Shown here piece by piece: positions 13,230 to 25,818 of a DNA stretch of 60,000 nt. The DNA lies in NCBI RefSeq assembly GCF_029227915.1, contig NC_079884.1, positions 23,004,001-23,064,000 of the forward strand, written 5' to 3'. The DNA is from Hydractinia symbiolongicarpus (Eukaryota; Cnidaria; Hydrozoa; Anthoathecata; Hydractiniidae). Both the position numbers and the translations under genes were made by a program. The notes below the pieces were generated by a model. It had not been told where the DNA came from and ran no database searches. It saw only the letters and a list, made by a program, of their open reading frames with translations. Position 1 is the stretch's first letter, and each line of letters starts with the position of its first letter.

Positions 13230-13640
13230 AGCGTCAATATTTCTGAAGAAACAAACTAGCTTCCTTTCAGAGATGACTTTTTTTCTGCCAAAGATGTCTT
13301 TCTTATTACACAGTCCACAAGTCTACCCAGACTCAAGGTTAAAATAACTTTCCTTGATGTATCCCAACTTTCCCTAGCTTTCCAGAAAGAGAACGAATGC
13401 GATATTCGCAACTTCGTCCCAAGGCATCATGTTTCTTATCGCCGCCCCGATGTTAGAAAAGATACAAGATGTCCGCGGTACGAAATAATCCACGTGAGGG
13501 TCACAGAGGCCCCAAAATTTAGCGCATTTTGAGAGTTGGAATCCAGTCAAATGCCTCAGATCAGTCCGCTGTAAACTTTTAACAAGTTGAAATTGCGTGG
13601 ATCTAATATATCAAAGGTCGATGCAAGATAGCCGAACTCT
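13230..13640. other. Open stretch without ATG, probably repeat-derived
   Basis: A + strand frame stays open from 13260 to the TGA at 13532 (about 90 codons) with no ATG. It contains the readable stretch VPRHHVSYRRPDVRKDTRCP. A TTTCAG acceptor-like site lies at 13265-13270. I do not recognise the peptide. The stretch CAACTTCGTCCCAAGG resembles the ends of the small foldback element at 16313-16414, so mobile DNA is more likely than a gene exon. The rest of 12712-15150 shows nothing further that I can support. Confidence 0.3.
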
Positions 13641-15175
13641 TGTCAATACAGTAGGATAAAAACTTTAAAAAAACTTTGAGTGAATCGAAAATATATGATT
13701 TGAGTGCATCAGTTTTTTAAATGTATGGAACTTGTGCCTAATTTTTCCTACTGTTTACTGGTTGTTTCTTAAAGCCCAGGGCAAATTGAGGCAACTTTTT
13801 GAGCAACATTGCCCATCAACATTTGTAGATGAACATGTTGACTCAATTTGGTATGGGTATTATTTCTGGCAGAATTTTTCAGTATTTTCGAATCATTTAA
13901 TTGCAAATTTGAATGTTCTAACACAAATGTTCAAGTGTAAACACGACTTGCATGAAAATAAGATCAAAACATAGAGATATATTCATTTTAAAAATGGCAG
14001 ATGTCACTGCGGTGTGATATAAGGTTCAATCAACTGTTTAACATGTTTGTAACATGAGTTGACAAACTAGTCCTTATAATAATAGCCGTATGTTGTATGT
14101 GTGTTCGTGATGGCAGATGATGGTACCTTGCTTTTACGATATAGAGTAGACACTTAGTATCGCCAACATCCGGTATAGCGAACGAACCAGAGTCCTTTTC
14201 CCGTGGATTCTGCCTTATTCTATTTTATTTTTTACCAACACATAGCTGCAGTAAAAAACTAACATTAGTTTCAAGCAAGTTTACTCACCTGCGTATGCGC
14301 AAAAACACGTGGGTTGACTAAAATTCAACAACAAAACTAAACAACTAAATTCGTCACCAGGTCCCTTGATATTTTCCTTACAGGAACACACAAATTGTCA
14401 ACAAATTTCTTGCCAGTTATTTTTACTGCACGTAAAAGTATTTTGCACATACACACAATTGGTGACTGATGCCAATCGTGCACGTAATTTTTTAGTGACC
14501 TGCTTTGCTGTGTTTTTGGTGAAAATTATAAATGAATATGCCTTTAAATGTTTCGCAGTGTTTCTGTTTTAAAAAATAAATAAGTCTCTCTCCGAGCTCG
14601 GGGCATGTCAAGGCAGGGATCTAAATATTTCCCTGTATGCTAAAATAAATAAGTTTACGAACCTTGGCTAGCTCGTATGCTATTACAGTAAGCGAAATTC
14701 ATTTACACTGTTGTGCATATTAGGTTACGTATATTATACGTCTTGTGTTATCTTGACCTACTGGCTAAAGTAGCAAACACAGATTTGTAAGTAATGCTAA
14801 TAAACTGCCACAAACTTTCCCGTTGATTTTACGTTTCATGCTTCAAAAATGTAGCTGGATTAGGACTTTTGAGTGTCAAAGCAACAACATTCTCGGTTGC
14901 CTGTTTAGTGTTTAAGTGTGGCAGGTGACTCACCAACTTTTTAAAAAAGCACTTGACCCACTTTCCTTTCATGAAAGGAGGAAGCTGCATTTAGATTTCT
15001 TCCCTGTATTATATAACCCAGCGAATCTGATTTATTTTAGCTAGCTAGATGTTAGAAAAAACGAATAGAAATTTGAAATATAAATAAAAAAAGCAGAGAA
15101 GTTAATACAAAATATTGTAAAGTAGTAAAATCAAGTCACATAGAACTCGGTCGCAGCCATCTTTCTTTAATTATC

Positions 15176-15625
15176 GAATAAGCGTCTGAAATGAACACTT
15201 TAGTTCTTCTAAGCGGCAGATATCGACACTTAGCTATTCTGGGCATCCGAAATCGACACTTAGTTTTTTTAATAGTTGAAATTTGACAGTTAGCTCTGCT
15301 AGCAGTCCTTAGCGCTGTTCTAAGTGTTCTTAGCTCTTCTAGGTGTCAAAATTCGACAATTGGCTCCTTTAAGAGTCCGTATCGCTCTTTTAAGCGTTTT
15401 TAGCTCCTCTAGGCGTCAAAATTCGACAATTGGCTCCTTTAAGAGTCCTTAGCACTGTTATAAGCGTTCTTAGCTCCTCTAAGCGTCAAAATTAGACAGC
15501 TCTTTTAACAGTCTTTAGCGCTGTTCTAAGCTTTCTTAGCTCCTCTAGGTGTCGAAATTCGACGGTTAATTCTTCTAACAGTCTTTAGCGCTGTTCTAAG
15601 CTTTCTTAGCTCCTCTAAGCGTCGT
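15176..15625. repeat. Minisatellite, about 70-bp unit
   Basis: Imperfect tandem copies with a period of about 69-70 bp, marked by TTCTTAGCTCCTCTAGGCGT starting near 15328, 15398, 15467, 15535 and 15605. Each unit also carries GTCAAAATTCGACAATTGGC or a variant and CAGTCTTTAGCGCTGTTCTA or a variant. More decayed units extend left to about 15176. All six frames are broken, so it is noncoding. Confidence 0.8.
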
Positions 15626-16312
15626 TGATTTATCCGTTTTTTTGCTTACGCCCATGTACAAAAGCAAAAAACTAGTATAAACGTAATCCACATAAATTCA
15701 TTCTTTAATGATTTGACCTATAAATTCTGATAAATTTGTTTAAATGTGAACACGGAAGACAAAATTTCTCTGAAAGGAAACTACTTCTTGACACTTAAAA
15801 TGTGGACACATTAAATAAATAACGATTTACGCAAAAGGTTTCAATATTTATGGTTCTCTCAGTAAAGTTTAACCAATAAAAAACATATGTGCACCTGAAC
15901 ATATTTTTCGTGGACACATTTACTAATTTAAAATATTAAGAAACGTGTAGATTTTTATAGGAAGGAATTTTATATCTTTTAAAGAAAAGAAACCAGAATT
16001 ATTTTGGCTTTGTAAGAGGACGTTTCGTTCGGAAATCTGACACCCTCATTTCTGTTATCTGCGAAGCTAAAATTGTGTTCGATTACCGTAAGATTCTCAT
16101 AAAGACGGTGGTTTTTCTTTAAAAAAATATATTTTATTGGTAAGTTATGCGTATTAAAATTTCTGTTCGAAACCTTATAAGGCAAAAAGGGGGAGGGGGG
16201 GTGGGGGTGGCAGGTAAGAAGATGAATAAGTCATAATTTGAATACTTCTTTTTTAGCTCTTTTCAACTACTTTATTCCACTTTTTTTGCTACATAAAATA
16301 TATTTATTTAGA

Positions 16313-16414
16313 GCAACCTCGTTCCCAGGGCATTTTGCCTTGTTGATGAATTTGATCCACTTCGTAATAACGGCTCAGGGGCAACAAGACCCTGGGGACG
16401 GGGTTGTATTTGGA
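16313..16414. mobile_element. Short foldback repeat
   Basis: GCAACCTCGTTCCCAGGG at the left and CCCTGGGGACGGGGTTG at the right are near inverses about 100 bp apart. They form the ends of a very small foldback element or a fragment of one. No coding frame is present. Confidence 0.5.
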
Positions 16415-16609
16415 GGTTTTTAGCTATCTGTAGACGACGAAGAGATACTGTCCTGTAGAATAAGTGTTCTGAAGTGAAAGAAGAGCACGTTCTTGTTATT
16501 CTACTTAACAGCATGTAACTACCGTCATTTGTACGGTAATGACGGTAATTTGTAATGACGGGTTGTTTCCTGTGTTGTAATCTAAACCACAACTGCGGCA
16601 AAAAAAATT

Positions 16610-16975
16610 CCCAACAGAGTATTACGCTTGTACGGATGTGCAGCATAGTCTACCTGCACTAAGCGCTCAGCCTGGTGTCACGATTATTCCTGAACATTTA
16701 CGGAAACTTTTCGAAAAAAAATTGTTATGACGGGGTAACAACAGGTTATAAAGTGTGTTTTTATTTCAGCTATAGTTGAGGGAAATGTATTTTTTAAACC
16801 AAAATGTTACACAAGAAACACTACAATATTGTGTGCGCCTTACTCAATTTACGAAATTCTGCATGTACTAAAGCGCTCCACCTGGATGTGCACGCAGTTT
16901 ACGGCTTTTATTAAGCGTTCCCCCGGATTCCACAGTTACTTGTGGCTTATCACGGCGTTTCGACGCCGGGTGTCC
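16610..16975 (+). repeat. Dispersed repeat, copy 1
   Basis: It contains TGTACGGATGTGCAGCATAG, CACTAAGCGCTCAGCCTGGT, CTGCATGTACTAAAGCGCTC and CACAGTTACTTGTGGCTT. The same words in the same order occur at 46020-46680, and in part at 24570-24870. It is noncoding and its class is unknown. Confidence 0.6.
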
Positions 16976-17373
16976 CAGACACTGTAATATAATACTCGCT
17001 GTCTTTCTGTCAGCCAATTTAAAAACCTGGGATTTTGTTCTAGAAATTTGACGTTATTTATTAAAACGTAATTCTTTCGGTCTAACTTTTTCGACTTACG
17101 CTATTTTTAGTATAACGAGTGAGTATGCGGATTAACAAAACACAAAACCAATTTACCTTTTGCAGTAATTGGGAATTTTTTATAGGAAGTTAAAGCAAGG
17201 GAATTTTTTTTCTTGCGACATGCGGTGTAAAACGAAACCGGAATGTTATTTTTATTATACAAACAAAATATGCTGCTTACGTAAATAGATTTTGTCACAC
17301 TTACCGATTCGCAATGTTGATCAAAAAATAAAGATTCTTTTTAGAAAATGTGAACACAGACAAGTTTAACAAG

Positions 17374-17388
17374 TATATATATATATAC
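17374..17388 (+). promoter_or_regulatory. TATA-like element of the cysteine-rich secreted protein gene
   Basis: A run of TATATATATATATA lies about 65-80 bp before the start codon at 17453. The distance allows a short 5' UTR of about 40-50 bases. It could also be a chance dinucleotide run. Confidence 0.5.
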
Positions 17389-17452
17389 CAGCAACAGCTA
17401 ATTCTTTAGCATTTTACTTTGATGTTACATTGATGATTACTGCAAAAGAAAT

Positions 17453-18954
17453 ATGGCGGATTTCAAATTAGTACTTTTAGTTGCATTTTTTGGTATGCTT
17501 GCTCTCGTGGAGAGTGCTGGAAGTAAGTACACTTTTCTATTATATTGCCGTTCATTTCTATTGCTTTGTTTACGAATGGTATGCTCTTCTTATTAACATT
17601 ACTCTCTAACCTAGTACGTGAATTAACAGGGTATAACAAACAGACCAAAAAGGTCAAGATGCAAGAAAACTACACTTTTTTTAATAAGAAACCGGTTAAT
17701 AAAAATATACGTGTAGAGTCTCAAAAAATTAGGAAACCTTTTCAACTACATTTTATGAATATTTTTTAAATAAGAAACTTTTTTCCATATTTGACTTCTT
17801 ATTTGAGGGAGTTGTTTTAAAAAGAAAACTTCTATTTAAATAAAGCTAATATGTTGCAGAGACAAATTTGTTTCAAACGCATTTAAAAATCGAATTTTTT
17901 GAGTTTAAACAAAAGAAATACAAATAGTTTTGAAAATACAGCAATCGACTTTGTTCAAATTTGGAATCCCAAAAAATGTTAAACATTGCAGAAAAAAATT
18001 TGAGTGCCTGGAAAAAATACGAAGACGTCTTGATAAACTGATGCAAAAAATTATATTTGTAATTTTGGTATCAGTTTATCTTAATCTGGACTAGAATTAA
18101 TAGTACTAAGGTGCAGTTTTTTCTCAATGCTGGAAATACATTTTTACCGCTATTACCTATTAGTGTAAGTCAGTGAAATCATAATTCATTTTATCGCTCC
18201 TTCATTGATAACTGTAATCTGTTTTAGCAAACTGTGGTACCGGAAATGCATGCGATGGAAACCCTCACAAAAAGCTACTGCAGTTCCGTAGAATAGTGAA
18301 TGGAGCCCTGCGTAATTACGCAGTGTACACGTGTTGCAAAAGTGGTAGTGAATATTTCCGAATCGGAGTGAACAAAAATGCGGATGGTAGTGATTCACCT
18401 TGGTGTACATGTGATTATGATAGTAAGTCATATTTTATTATATTTTATAGGCATGCCACGAAACGCTAAAGTCTTGTATTTTGTATCACTAAAGCTTGAG
18501 TGGATTGCAAAATATCCTATTTTTGGATAAGTGACGCAATTGTTATCTTAATGACGTCATTGAATTTTACCTGAATGAGATTCCCCTGAATAATTTTCTG
18601 AGAAATTCTGCGGTTAACAAGTTTTTCGAAAGAGAATGCAAACAGTCCGAAATTCGTCCAAGTTCTTTAGTGAATTTTTTTGTAATGCAATGTAGGCACT
18701 ACAATGTATCTAGATGTTAAAAAATCCTTTTTTTTGTGGATTTTGTCACAAAAAGATTTTTGATGCTGAATCTTTCTTGTATTTTACCTGCCTCCATGTT
18801 TTTAGGAATGGGAGGAGATTGCTGGAAGGGAAGACAATGTTCTGCATGTATTAAAGATGCTGGAAGCGTAAATGGAATGCCAGTGTGTTGCGCAAATTGC
18901 AAGAAAAGTGGACTGGCTTTATCATCAACTTCCTGCAATTGCCTTCATAACTGA
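17453..18954 (+). CDS. Secreted cysteine-rich protein, 137 residues, three exons
   Basis: Exons are 17453-17522, 18228-18422 and 18806-18954 (TGA). Both introns are GT-AG with GTAAGT donors and both are phase 1. Exon 1 encodes a signal peptide: MADFK, a hydrophobic core LVLLVAFFGMLALV, then small residues before likely cleavage near ESAG. The mature part is about 114 residues with 14 cysteines, including two CC pairs (YTCCKSG in exon 2, MPVCCANCKK in exon 3). Each CC pair follows a VNG motif, and each segment ends in a CxC (WCTC, CNC). This suggests two diverged copies of one disulfide module, one per exon. No transmembrane segment follows, so the product is probably secreted. I do not recognise the family. 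A defence peptide, matrix protein or venom component are all open; nothing in the sequence decides. Confidence 0.8.
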
Positions 18955-18993
18955 GTTTGGAACTGTTTTTTGTATCTATCGTAAAATTATCCC

Positions 18994-19003
18994 AATAAAT
19001 AAA
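18994..19003 (+). terminator. Poly(A) signal of the cysteine-rich secreted protein gene
   Basis: Two overlapping AATAAA hexamers (18994 and 18998) lie about 40 bp after the stop codon, so the 3' UTR is short. Confidence 0.7.
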
Positions 19004-19139
19004 TGAAAATATCAAACTATTTGCTTTTTTGCCTCATTTCAAACCAATTACTTTACCTCATCGGTATAGTGTAGAAGTTCTTTTCTAACATCGCACAGCG
19101 TTCGTCTTGCCGTCCCGGTTATAGAAAACAGACAACAGG

Positions 19140-19215
19140 GGCTGAGAACGAGGTTAGAACTAACGACCTCTTGCTTGCCGGCAACTGCTCTACCGACTGC
19201 CTTATCAATCTGACG
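19140..19215 (-). repeat. tRNA-derived SINE-like head, decayed
   Basis: The minus strand reads CAGTCGGTAGAGCAGTTGCC, an A-box-like stretch, then GGCAAGCAAGAGGTCG and GTTAGTTCTAACCTC, which resembles a T-arm with a B box. It matches the better copy at 49128-49210. It cannot form a full cloverleaf, so it is not a working tRNA. Confidence 0.5.
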
Positions 19216-21907
19216 CTGTTTCCCTAGCACATGTAGTAGACGAGGCAAAGATGCTACCTCCCTACAACATATCACGACGGCGAAGCTATGAGGTTGGATG
19301 ATAAGATTAGCGCTCACTCTCTTCCCTAAAACCGAGATCCAATAAAATGAGCATTCTCCTACAAAGAACAGACTTTAACTTCCTCTTCCTGCTCTACGTT
19401 TCAACTTTCATAAATAAAATTTTTTTTTTCCAAGCAGTTTACAGCACGTTAACAAATCGTGTAAAGAACCTTTATAAAACTAAAAAGAAATCAAACTCTT
19501 CAAACAATTTGTGTTCCATTTTTCACTGAAAAGTCTTTTTAGAATTGAATTAACTGTTTTGACGAAGTTACTGCCCTGAAGTTGCGTTTCTTTCTTCTTG
19601 TGACACGAGATTTTGACATTTTTGCTTGCAAAACATAGCGATTTGGAAGATTTTTGACTTGATTAGGGCACAAAATTGCGAAATATTTAATTTTCCATAT
19701 AATTATTAGATTATGTAACTTTCTTTATTATAGAGTATGGATGGAAGTATGGAAAGATCGAGATGTGTCTCTACGCGCCATACATTTCATTTATCCGATC
19801 GGCTACAATCTTATATATTGAAAAAAAAAGATTAACCAAGTGTAAACAGTGTTCTAATCAATAAGGCAATATACATGACGTTAATGAAATAATTATGATA
19901 CACTCGTACGATATTGGAACTCGTGTAGTAGGTCACGTGGCCATCAATGTTTAAAAAGCTTTTTTGCTTCATCAAATCATACAATAAAGGTTTTATTATA
20001 AGAAAAATAGGTAACCACAGCACAGGATATTTCTTAGAAATTCTTGTTTAATATGTATTTTATGGCAACGAGAAAGCTCATTAATAGCCACAGAAAAACT
20101 TAAAGAATTGTATTTATTTTTGCTACGTGATATTTCGTGCTCCGTTACACGGAATACTAGTTCCAGTCCTAATATTCGTAAAACTTACAACAACTCCTAC
20201 CCCCTTCTCACAAGTCGATTAACCATCAGACCTGTAGCAAGTTAAAGAGTAACCCACCCACGCACTTTAAGCTTAGAAATGTGCCGTTTTGACATGGTTT
20301 CTGTTCGGAAAATAGGTAAATGATATCAATCTCATTTGGCTAAGAGGTACCGAAAAGTTTTTTATCGGGAATAGGTAAATTTTGAGCCGTGGAGTTGGGT
20401 AGTTAGGTAGTTGCCGAGGGGTGAGTTGCTAAGTTTTACGGTGACATGGTTGAAAGTTGTTTTTGTTCTCTTCCGTAGAGCGTAAATTTTTATGTTTTTA
20501 ACACGCGTTAAGTGAAATTGCGTTGAGGATACTACAGCACTAGCACTAAATCATACTCACTTTTGAAAAAAACTTTTTTAAAATTAAAGGGTACAGGATT
20601 CCAGGAAAACTAGAAAAATATAATACCATATTTATTTTCGGGAAGCCCACCATTTATGACGAAACATGAAAATATATCAGCTCGGTGCACGTTGAAAGAA
20701 TTCAGATTGGTATCCTGCAAAAACGCGAGATGTTAGCTAGAGAATCAAGGGCCCAGGTGTTGACAAAACCGAGATTAAAAAATACTTTATCCCAACAGTT
20801 TTTTTGCATGACATTGCGTCAGAAGGGGACCGGGAACAATAATAATTACACGTTTAATTAATAATGGCACTTTTAACCAGAAGACTCGCGCTTTTCTGGA
20901 TTCTTATATTGCTGTTCTTTAAAGAAAAAAAAGTTTAAGAATATGCAGCACCGGGTAAAACCACGTAGATTGCCACCTCGTCGCCAGAGTTTTGGGGCCC
21001 CTAGGCCGTTATTACGGAGTTAACCAGCAATTTTTGCCGCTATCAACTTCATCAACAAGGCAAATTGCCCTTGGAATGAGGTTAGGCAGATTGCGCAATC
21101 CGCATGGTATGTTTTTCGAAAACATCGATAATAATTGAAAAGACTAGGAATACCAATCTAAGGCAAACTTCGCCAATAACTATATTAGATTTATTGGGTA
21201 AGTGTGACCTTACCACAAATTTAAATTTGACAGCAGTGACGAAGATAAAAGCTAAGGAGCTTATGTTTGTTATTTAGGCGTAAATAAAATTCCGCTCAAA
21301 CACTTAGAAAGCTGTTCCTTTGTTACGTGGTGTCATTTCTAAAGAGTGAGCCAATGGCAAAAAGTTTTCGGATCCAAATACAGGGCACTTTGATTACACT
21401 CCCATGGGCAAGGAATTTACATATAAAATTTGGTAGTTGAACAGAAATATTAACGAAAATGATTACAAAAGAAAACAATCTCGACGTTGTTTAATATTGC
21501 TCGTACAGGTACCCTAGCTACCCTGAAGCTACATTCAGGATTAAACTAGCATTTATTAGTTAATACTTAGTAAAATTGGTTAAGTTTGAATATCAAAATT
21601 TTTCGTTATAGCTAGCTAGACTAAGTATGAAAGAACAAGGCTGAGATTTTTTTTTAAATCGCAGTTTTCAGCCTAATAGCTACACATATTTGAGAACACT
21701 TGCAGGAAATTACATTGTTCCTCATGTATGGGTAATATGGAAGATTTTCTTATAGGGAAAAATTTTCGTAAGGATTACTTTTGCAGTATCTAAAATTAAA
21801 ATTTTCCAAGATAAACTTTTGCATCTTTGTGATTGATAATTTTTCAAATTTCTCGATGGGAACTTTTAATTCCCTTGGCGGAGGCGGAATCTTTAAAATT
21901 GCCCGGG

Positions 21908-21908
21908 G

Positions 21909-21950
<42 letters not shown>
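21908..21950. repeat. GATA microsatellite
   Basis: About ten uninterrupted copies of the tetranucleotide GATA/AGAT, ending in a single variant AAAT unit. A simple sequence repeat. Confidence 0.95.
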
Positions 21951-22742
21951 ATAGAGACAGCCCAGAGCCTGGATGCCTCGAAGTTGATGGTATACAGGCT
22001 ATTGAAAAGTTGCTTACCAAGTTTCTAGAAAAGTTGTTCTGCTGTTAGTATATACGCCAATCGTTAGGATGATTTTTTCTTGCAGCTGTCTGTTTACCCA
22101 GCATCCATATTACTAGCTAACTAGATATATAAATCACGAACAAGAAAAGGATAAACTTGTTGATTTGTTGTTATCCAATCCTTCCCTGGAGTGTTGTTAG
22201 TCAAAGGTATATAGCTGGCTACCCTACTAATGTAATTTTAGAATTAGTCTAGCCAGTTGAAAGCAGAGAACATTAAACTTCTACACGATAGGACGTGACA
22301 GTTTTAAATTGTTAAAAGTACTATATAAGACCTCATTTTTTCTTTTTTTCGATTAAGGCATATAGTATGTATGTATATATGACTTTAAAGAGTTAAGGCG
22401 TGACTCAAAAACTTTTTTAGCTGATGTCCTTTTGAGGGTCCAAAAGTGGTTCGCTCGGTCGGCTAAAAAAGATGCATTTTTTTCAAAATGTTTGACCATC
22501 CACTCAACTACCTAATTGACCCTTTTTTCGTCTGCCTTTTTACGCCGGCCTTAATTCCACCACTTACGCCGCTTACGACTGGCATAAAAAGGGCCGATAA
22601 GGTTCTTTCATAAGTGTGCGAATTGAAGGTTCCCCCTCTTTATTACGGAAGAGAGGTCAGGCGTAAAAATAATAGAAACGATTTTCACTTTTTCATTACA
22701 CATTAATATAATTTAAGCTTTAGAACCTTAGAAATGAGTTTC

Positions 22743-22975
22743 TTATAAAAAAATACAAGTAACGTCCTTGAACTCTTTCTCTACTGCACTAGCACATGTG
22801 TTGCAAACACAACCAATTCTTTTTGAAGGTGCACGTAAAGTTGGCCCACATTTTGCATGTGTCTTAATCAACCCCATTGACCATGCGACATCTACTTGCG
22901 TTACCGTCATCCATACATATTCCACAATTTTCACTGTCGTGGGTAGGTGCAACTTCATCTGCATGCAATGCTAAA
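22743..22975 (-). pseudogene. Possible remnant of a cysteine-rich protein exon
   Basis: The minus strand has a 73-codon frame ending GCVCNTCASAVEKEFKDVTC. In another minus frame, just after a GCATGCAG acceptor-like site, it reads SENCGICMDDGN and then CRMVNG before a TAA. The order NCG, DGN, R-(I/M)-VNG recalls exon 2 of the secreted gene at 17453-18954 (TNCG, CDGN, RRIVNG). A frameshifted relative is possible, but the match is short and could be chance. Confidence 0.25.
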
Positions 22976-24569
22976 ATTGATTGAATTTAACGCTTTTCTT
23001 ATCATTTTCTAGAAATTCTGTTACTCGATTAAAAAGAAAATGCATGAACGTTCAGTTGGAGGACATTAACCAAACATATTTTTGTGTCACGCCTAAAGGC
23101 GTATAGGCGGCAAGTTTAGTAAGGTCGCCTCCCCTATAATTTTTGTTTTATCGCTAAATAATACAGTTTCATAAAAAGTTTGCATCAGCGTGTCTCTTGT
23201 TGATAAATGCCCTCTTTCAATAAATAAAGCACTGCCTTATAAAGAGACAGTAGAATGGAATAACAACCAGTCATCAATTTAAATTGTATTGAAATTGTAT
23301 TTTTGCTCCTCATTATCCAAGTATTCTCTTTTTCAGATCAGTCGTTATCGACCTTCAACACTTTTAAAAAATGTTGAGTTTTGAAGGCCTAAATACTGAA
23401 AGATTTAAATGCTAATTGCTGAGCTAATGAAATATTAAACTATTAAAATGATTTTAGAAGTTAGTTTAACAAGTCTTTTATCATTGAATTTTCAGAAATT
23501 CGAAGGTATTGAGTTATAGATTTTATTTTTTAAAAAATATTACTCTCTGTAAAATTTGTAATTTTAAGGTTTTGTTTATTCAGTTGTATTGTCTATACAC
23601 TTTTTCATAATAATCAGAAAATTTGACTTAGTGTTCCTAGTGTTTTACTTGTTGAGCCTGGAATTTTACATTGTAATACAAATTTTTGAGACCTGAATTC
23701 TACTAATTGATTCTGTGAACAATTCTGCGGTTAAAAGTATTTCTCATGTTGGTTTTTAGAAAAAAAGAAATAATCTATAAATTTTTAGCCTTGCCATTGT
23801 TCCTATTTCGCTTTTATCGTTCAACAATTTTTAGCCTTATTGTTGTTCTTATAAAATTGTTCTTATAGAGAAAACAAGTGTATGTAATTTAGGTTAGCTA
23901 TGATTTAAAGTTACAATAATAATCTAGAATTGAATTTTAAAATTTGAGAATTTTCAATGATTCTGTTCCACCCAGATTATTTCTCAGATTGTTGCTAATG
24001 GCCGAAATCTTTAAACCGTAGGGCTTTTTGTTTAGGTTTAAAACAAATGTCCCACAGAGTGTGCAAATTTTTCGTCTCTACCCTATTGTCACTAAGCTAT
24101 GCAACAACTTCTTTTTGTCGAAAAAATAAGAACACATAAAGAGTAAAAGATTTTTATCAAAATATAATTTTTTGTAAACCGATTAGTCCCTGCAGCCATT
24201 TTGGTGTCAGCCGCATGAAAAACCATCCTTTTGTAACAAGTAAAAGTCAGCAAAAATTGAAATAATGACTTGAAACTTAGTATTATATGTTTTTACACCA
24301 GTTTGATGAACTGAACCGAATTTTTTTTTTCACTACTATCATAGTTTCGGAGTTCCCGAATTTAACCTTTCTTGGAGACGCTAATAAACTGTTTTCGGCA
24401 AAAATTGATTCCGAGGATTAAAATAAGTCAGATAGATAAAACGAGATCTAGGTTTAGGACCAAATACTTTATCCAGCGCAGAGACAATCGAAATGTGCTT
24501 TTAAAGCACAGTGCCAAGTATTCAATCTAAATTTTATGTCATACAAATACAAATTTGTGAGAAAGTTAT

Positions 24570-24870
24570 TTTTGTGTCCACCTGGATCTGCAACACATTT
24601 ACTTGCACTAATCGCTCAACTTGGTGCCACTCACAATTGATTTTTAAATATCTACAGGAACTTATTATGCAAAATGAAAAATGCTAAACAACTGTATTTG
24701 CTTCGTTGAAGTGACAATAGGCTTCATCATAAGTCCTGTGATAGTTGGTTATGAAAAAAATATTACACCTTTAATGCTATAAACGCTCCACTGGATTTGT
24801 AACACATTAACTAAGTGTCCTCCGTGTGACGCAGTGTACCCTGTACTAGGTCAACCTGGACTGAGACTTC
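24570..24870 (+). repeat. Dispersed repeat, copy 2 (partial)
   Basis: Contains CCACCTGGATCTGCAACACA, CACTAATCGCTCAACTTGGT and AAACGCTCCACTGGATTTGT, matching phrases of the repeats at 16610-16975 and 46020-46680. Strongly diverged and noncoding. Confidence 0.45.
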
Positions 24871-25818
24871 AGGTATTCCAGGTACAAGTGAATATTACTC
24901 CTTGCTATAGCTTTCCAAAACTTTTTGTTTCATAAAAGAAACCTTAAAATTCACAAAAATTTATTTATGAAAAGTAAGTTTCTGTTTGATAAAAGAAACA
25001 TGACCATTTGCAGAAATTTATTTATGAAAATGTTCCTCTGGGGTGGGATGATACTAGGTAGCTCAAAATCACAAGATGTGTCGCTGTGTCACTTTCACAA
25101 GTTTCAGCGTTAGCCAATACGATAAACAACGTTGAGGAACCCTCAGTAATTTTGAAAAAATGTGGTTCTGCTTTATGATTTTCAGATTTTTACTGCTGAT
25201 ATCAGCATATTTTAACCGTCAGGTGTCACCCTCAGTATATATAGGAAAAAATTATCTTTCTGCACAGGATACTAAAAAGAATTAATATTTATTTTTGGTA
25301 TGTTAGAAAACAATCGGACCTGATTCGCTGCTTTAACTCTTCTTAACAGTCCGGTGTCTTGTTTGGCTTGACAAACTATCGCACATTAAGCGTACAGATT
25401 TTTAAGAAAATTAAAGCCAACTCTAGCTAAACTAAAATGAAACCACTTTCACCTTGTTGCGCCATGATTAACTGAAGAATATAAAGGCAGATAAAAGTAT
25501 ATAGTTAAAAATGTAGATAGAAAAAAAGTATATGTTGAGATTGGAATAAAAAGTAAAAAAGCTCATACTTTGTTAATGCATCTCTTATGAGTTTAGAAGA
25601 TACAACAAGTGGGATCTTTATTCAGTCAACAGTAATAGTAGGAACTCGCTAACTAACCGACTACCAACTCTTCAAATACCAAACTTCCTGAAAAATCTAA
25701 ACACTCGTTTTTATCCTGAAAAAGGTGAGTCTCTGCAAACTAGCACTTAAATCAGTCAAAAAAGGTGAATACTTTCTGGTTGCTTATTTTTTTCTTTTTT
25801 ATTATCTGCATACAACCG

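Larger units (their letters stand above)
19240..24560. other. Intergenic stretch with no supported gene
   Basis: Apart from the GATA run and the frame at 22743-22964, listed separately, I see AT-rich sequence with only short open frames and no splice-linked coding. A weak open stretch after TTATTATAG near 19733 encodes nothing recognisable. Confidence 0.5.

Noticed and set aside
18736-18954. Continuous 72-codon frame reading through the acceptor of exon 3 of the secreted protein
   Set aside because: Its first part is intron sequence. The TTTTTAG acceptor at 18805 joins in phase with exon 2 and gives a signal-bearing protein.
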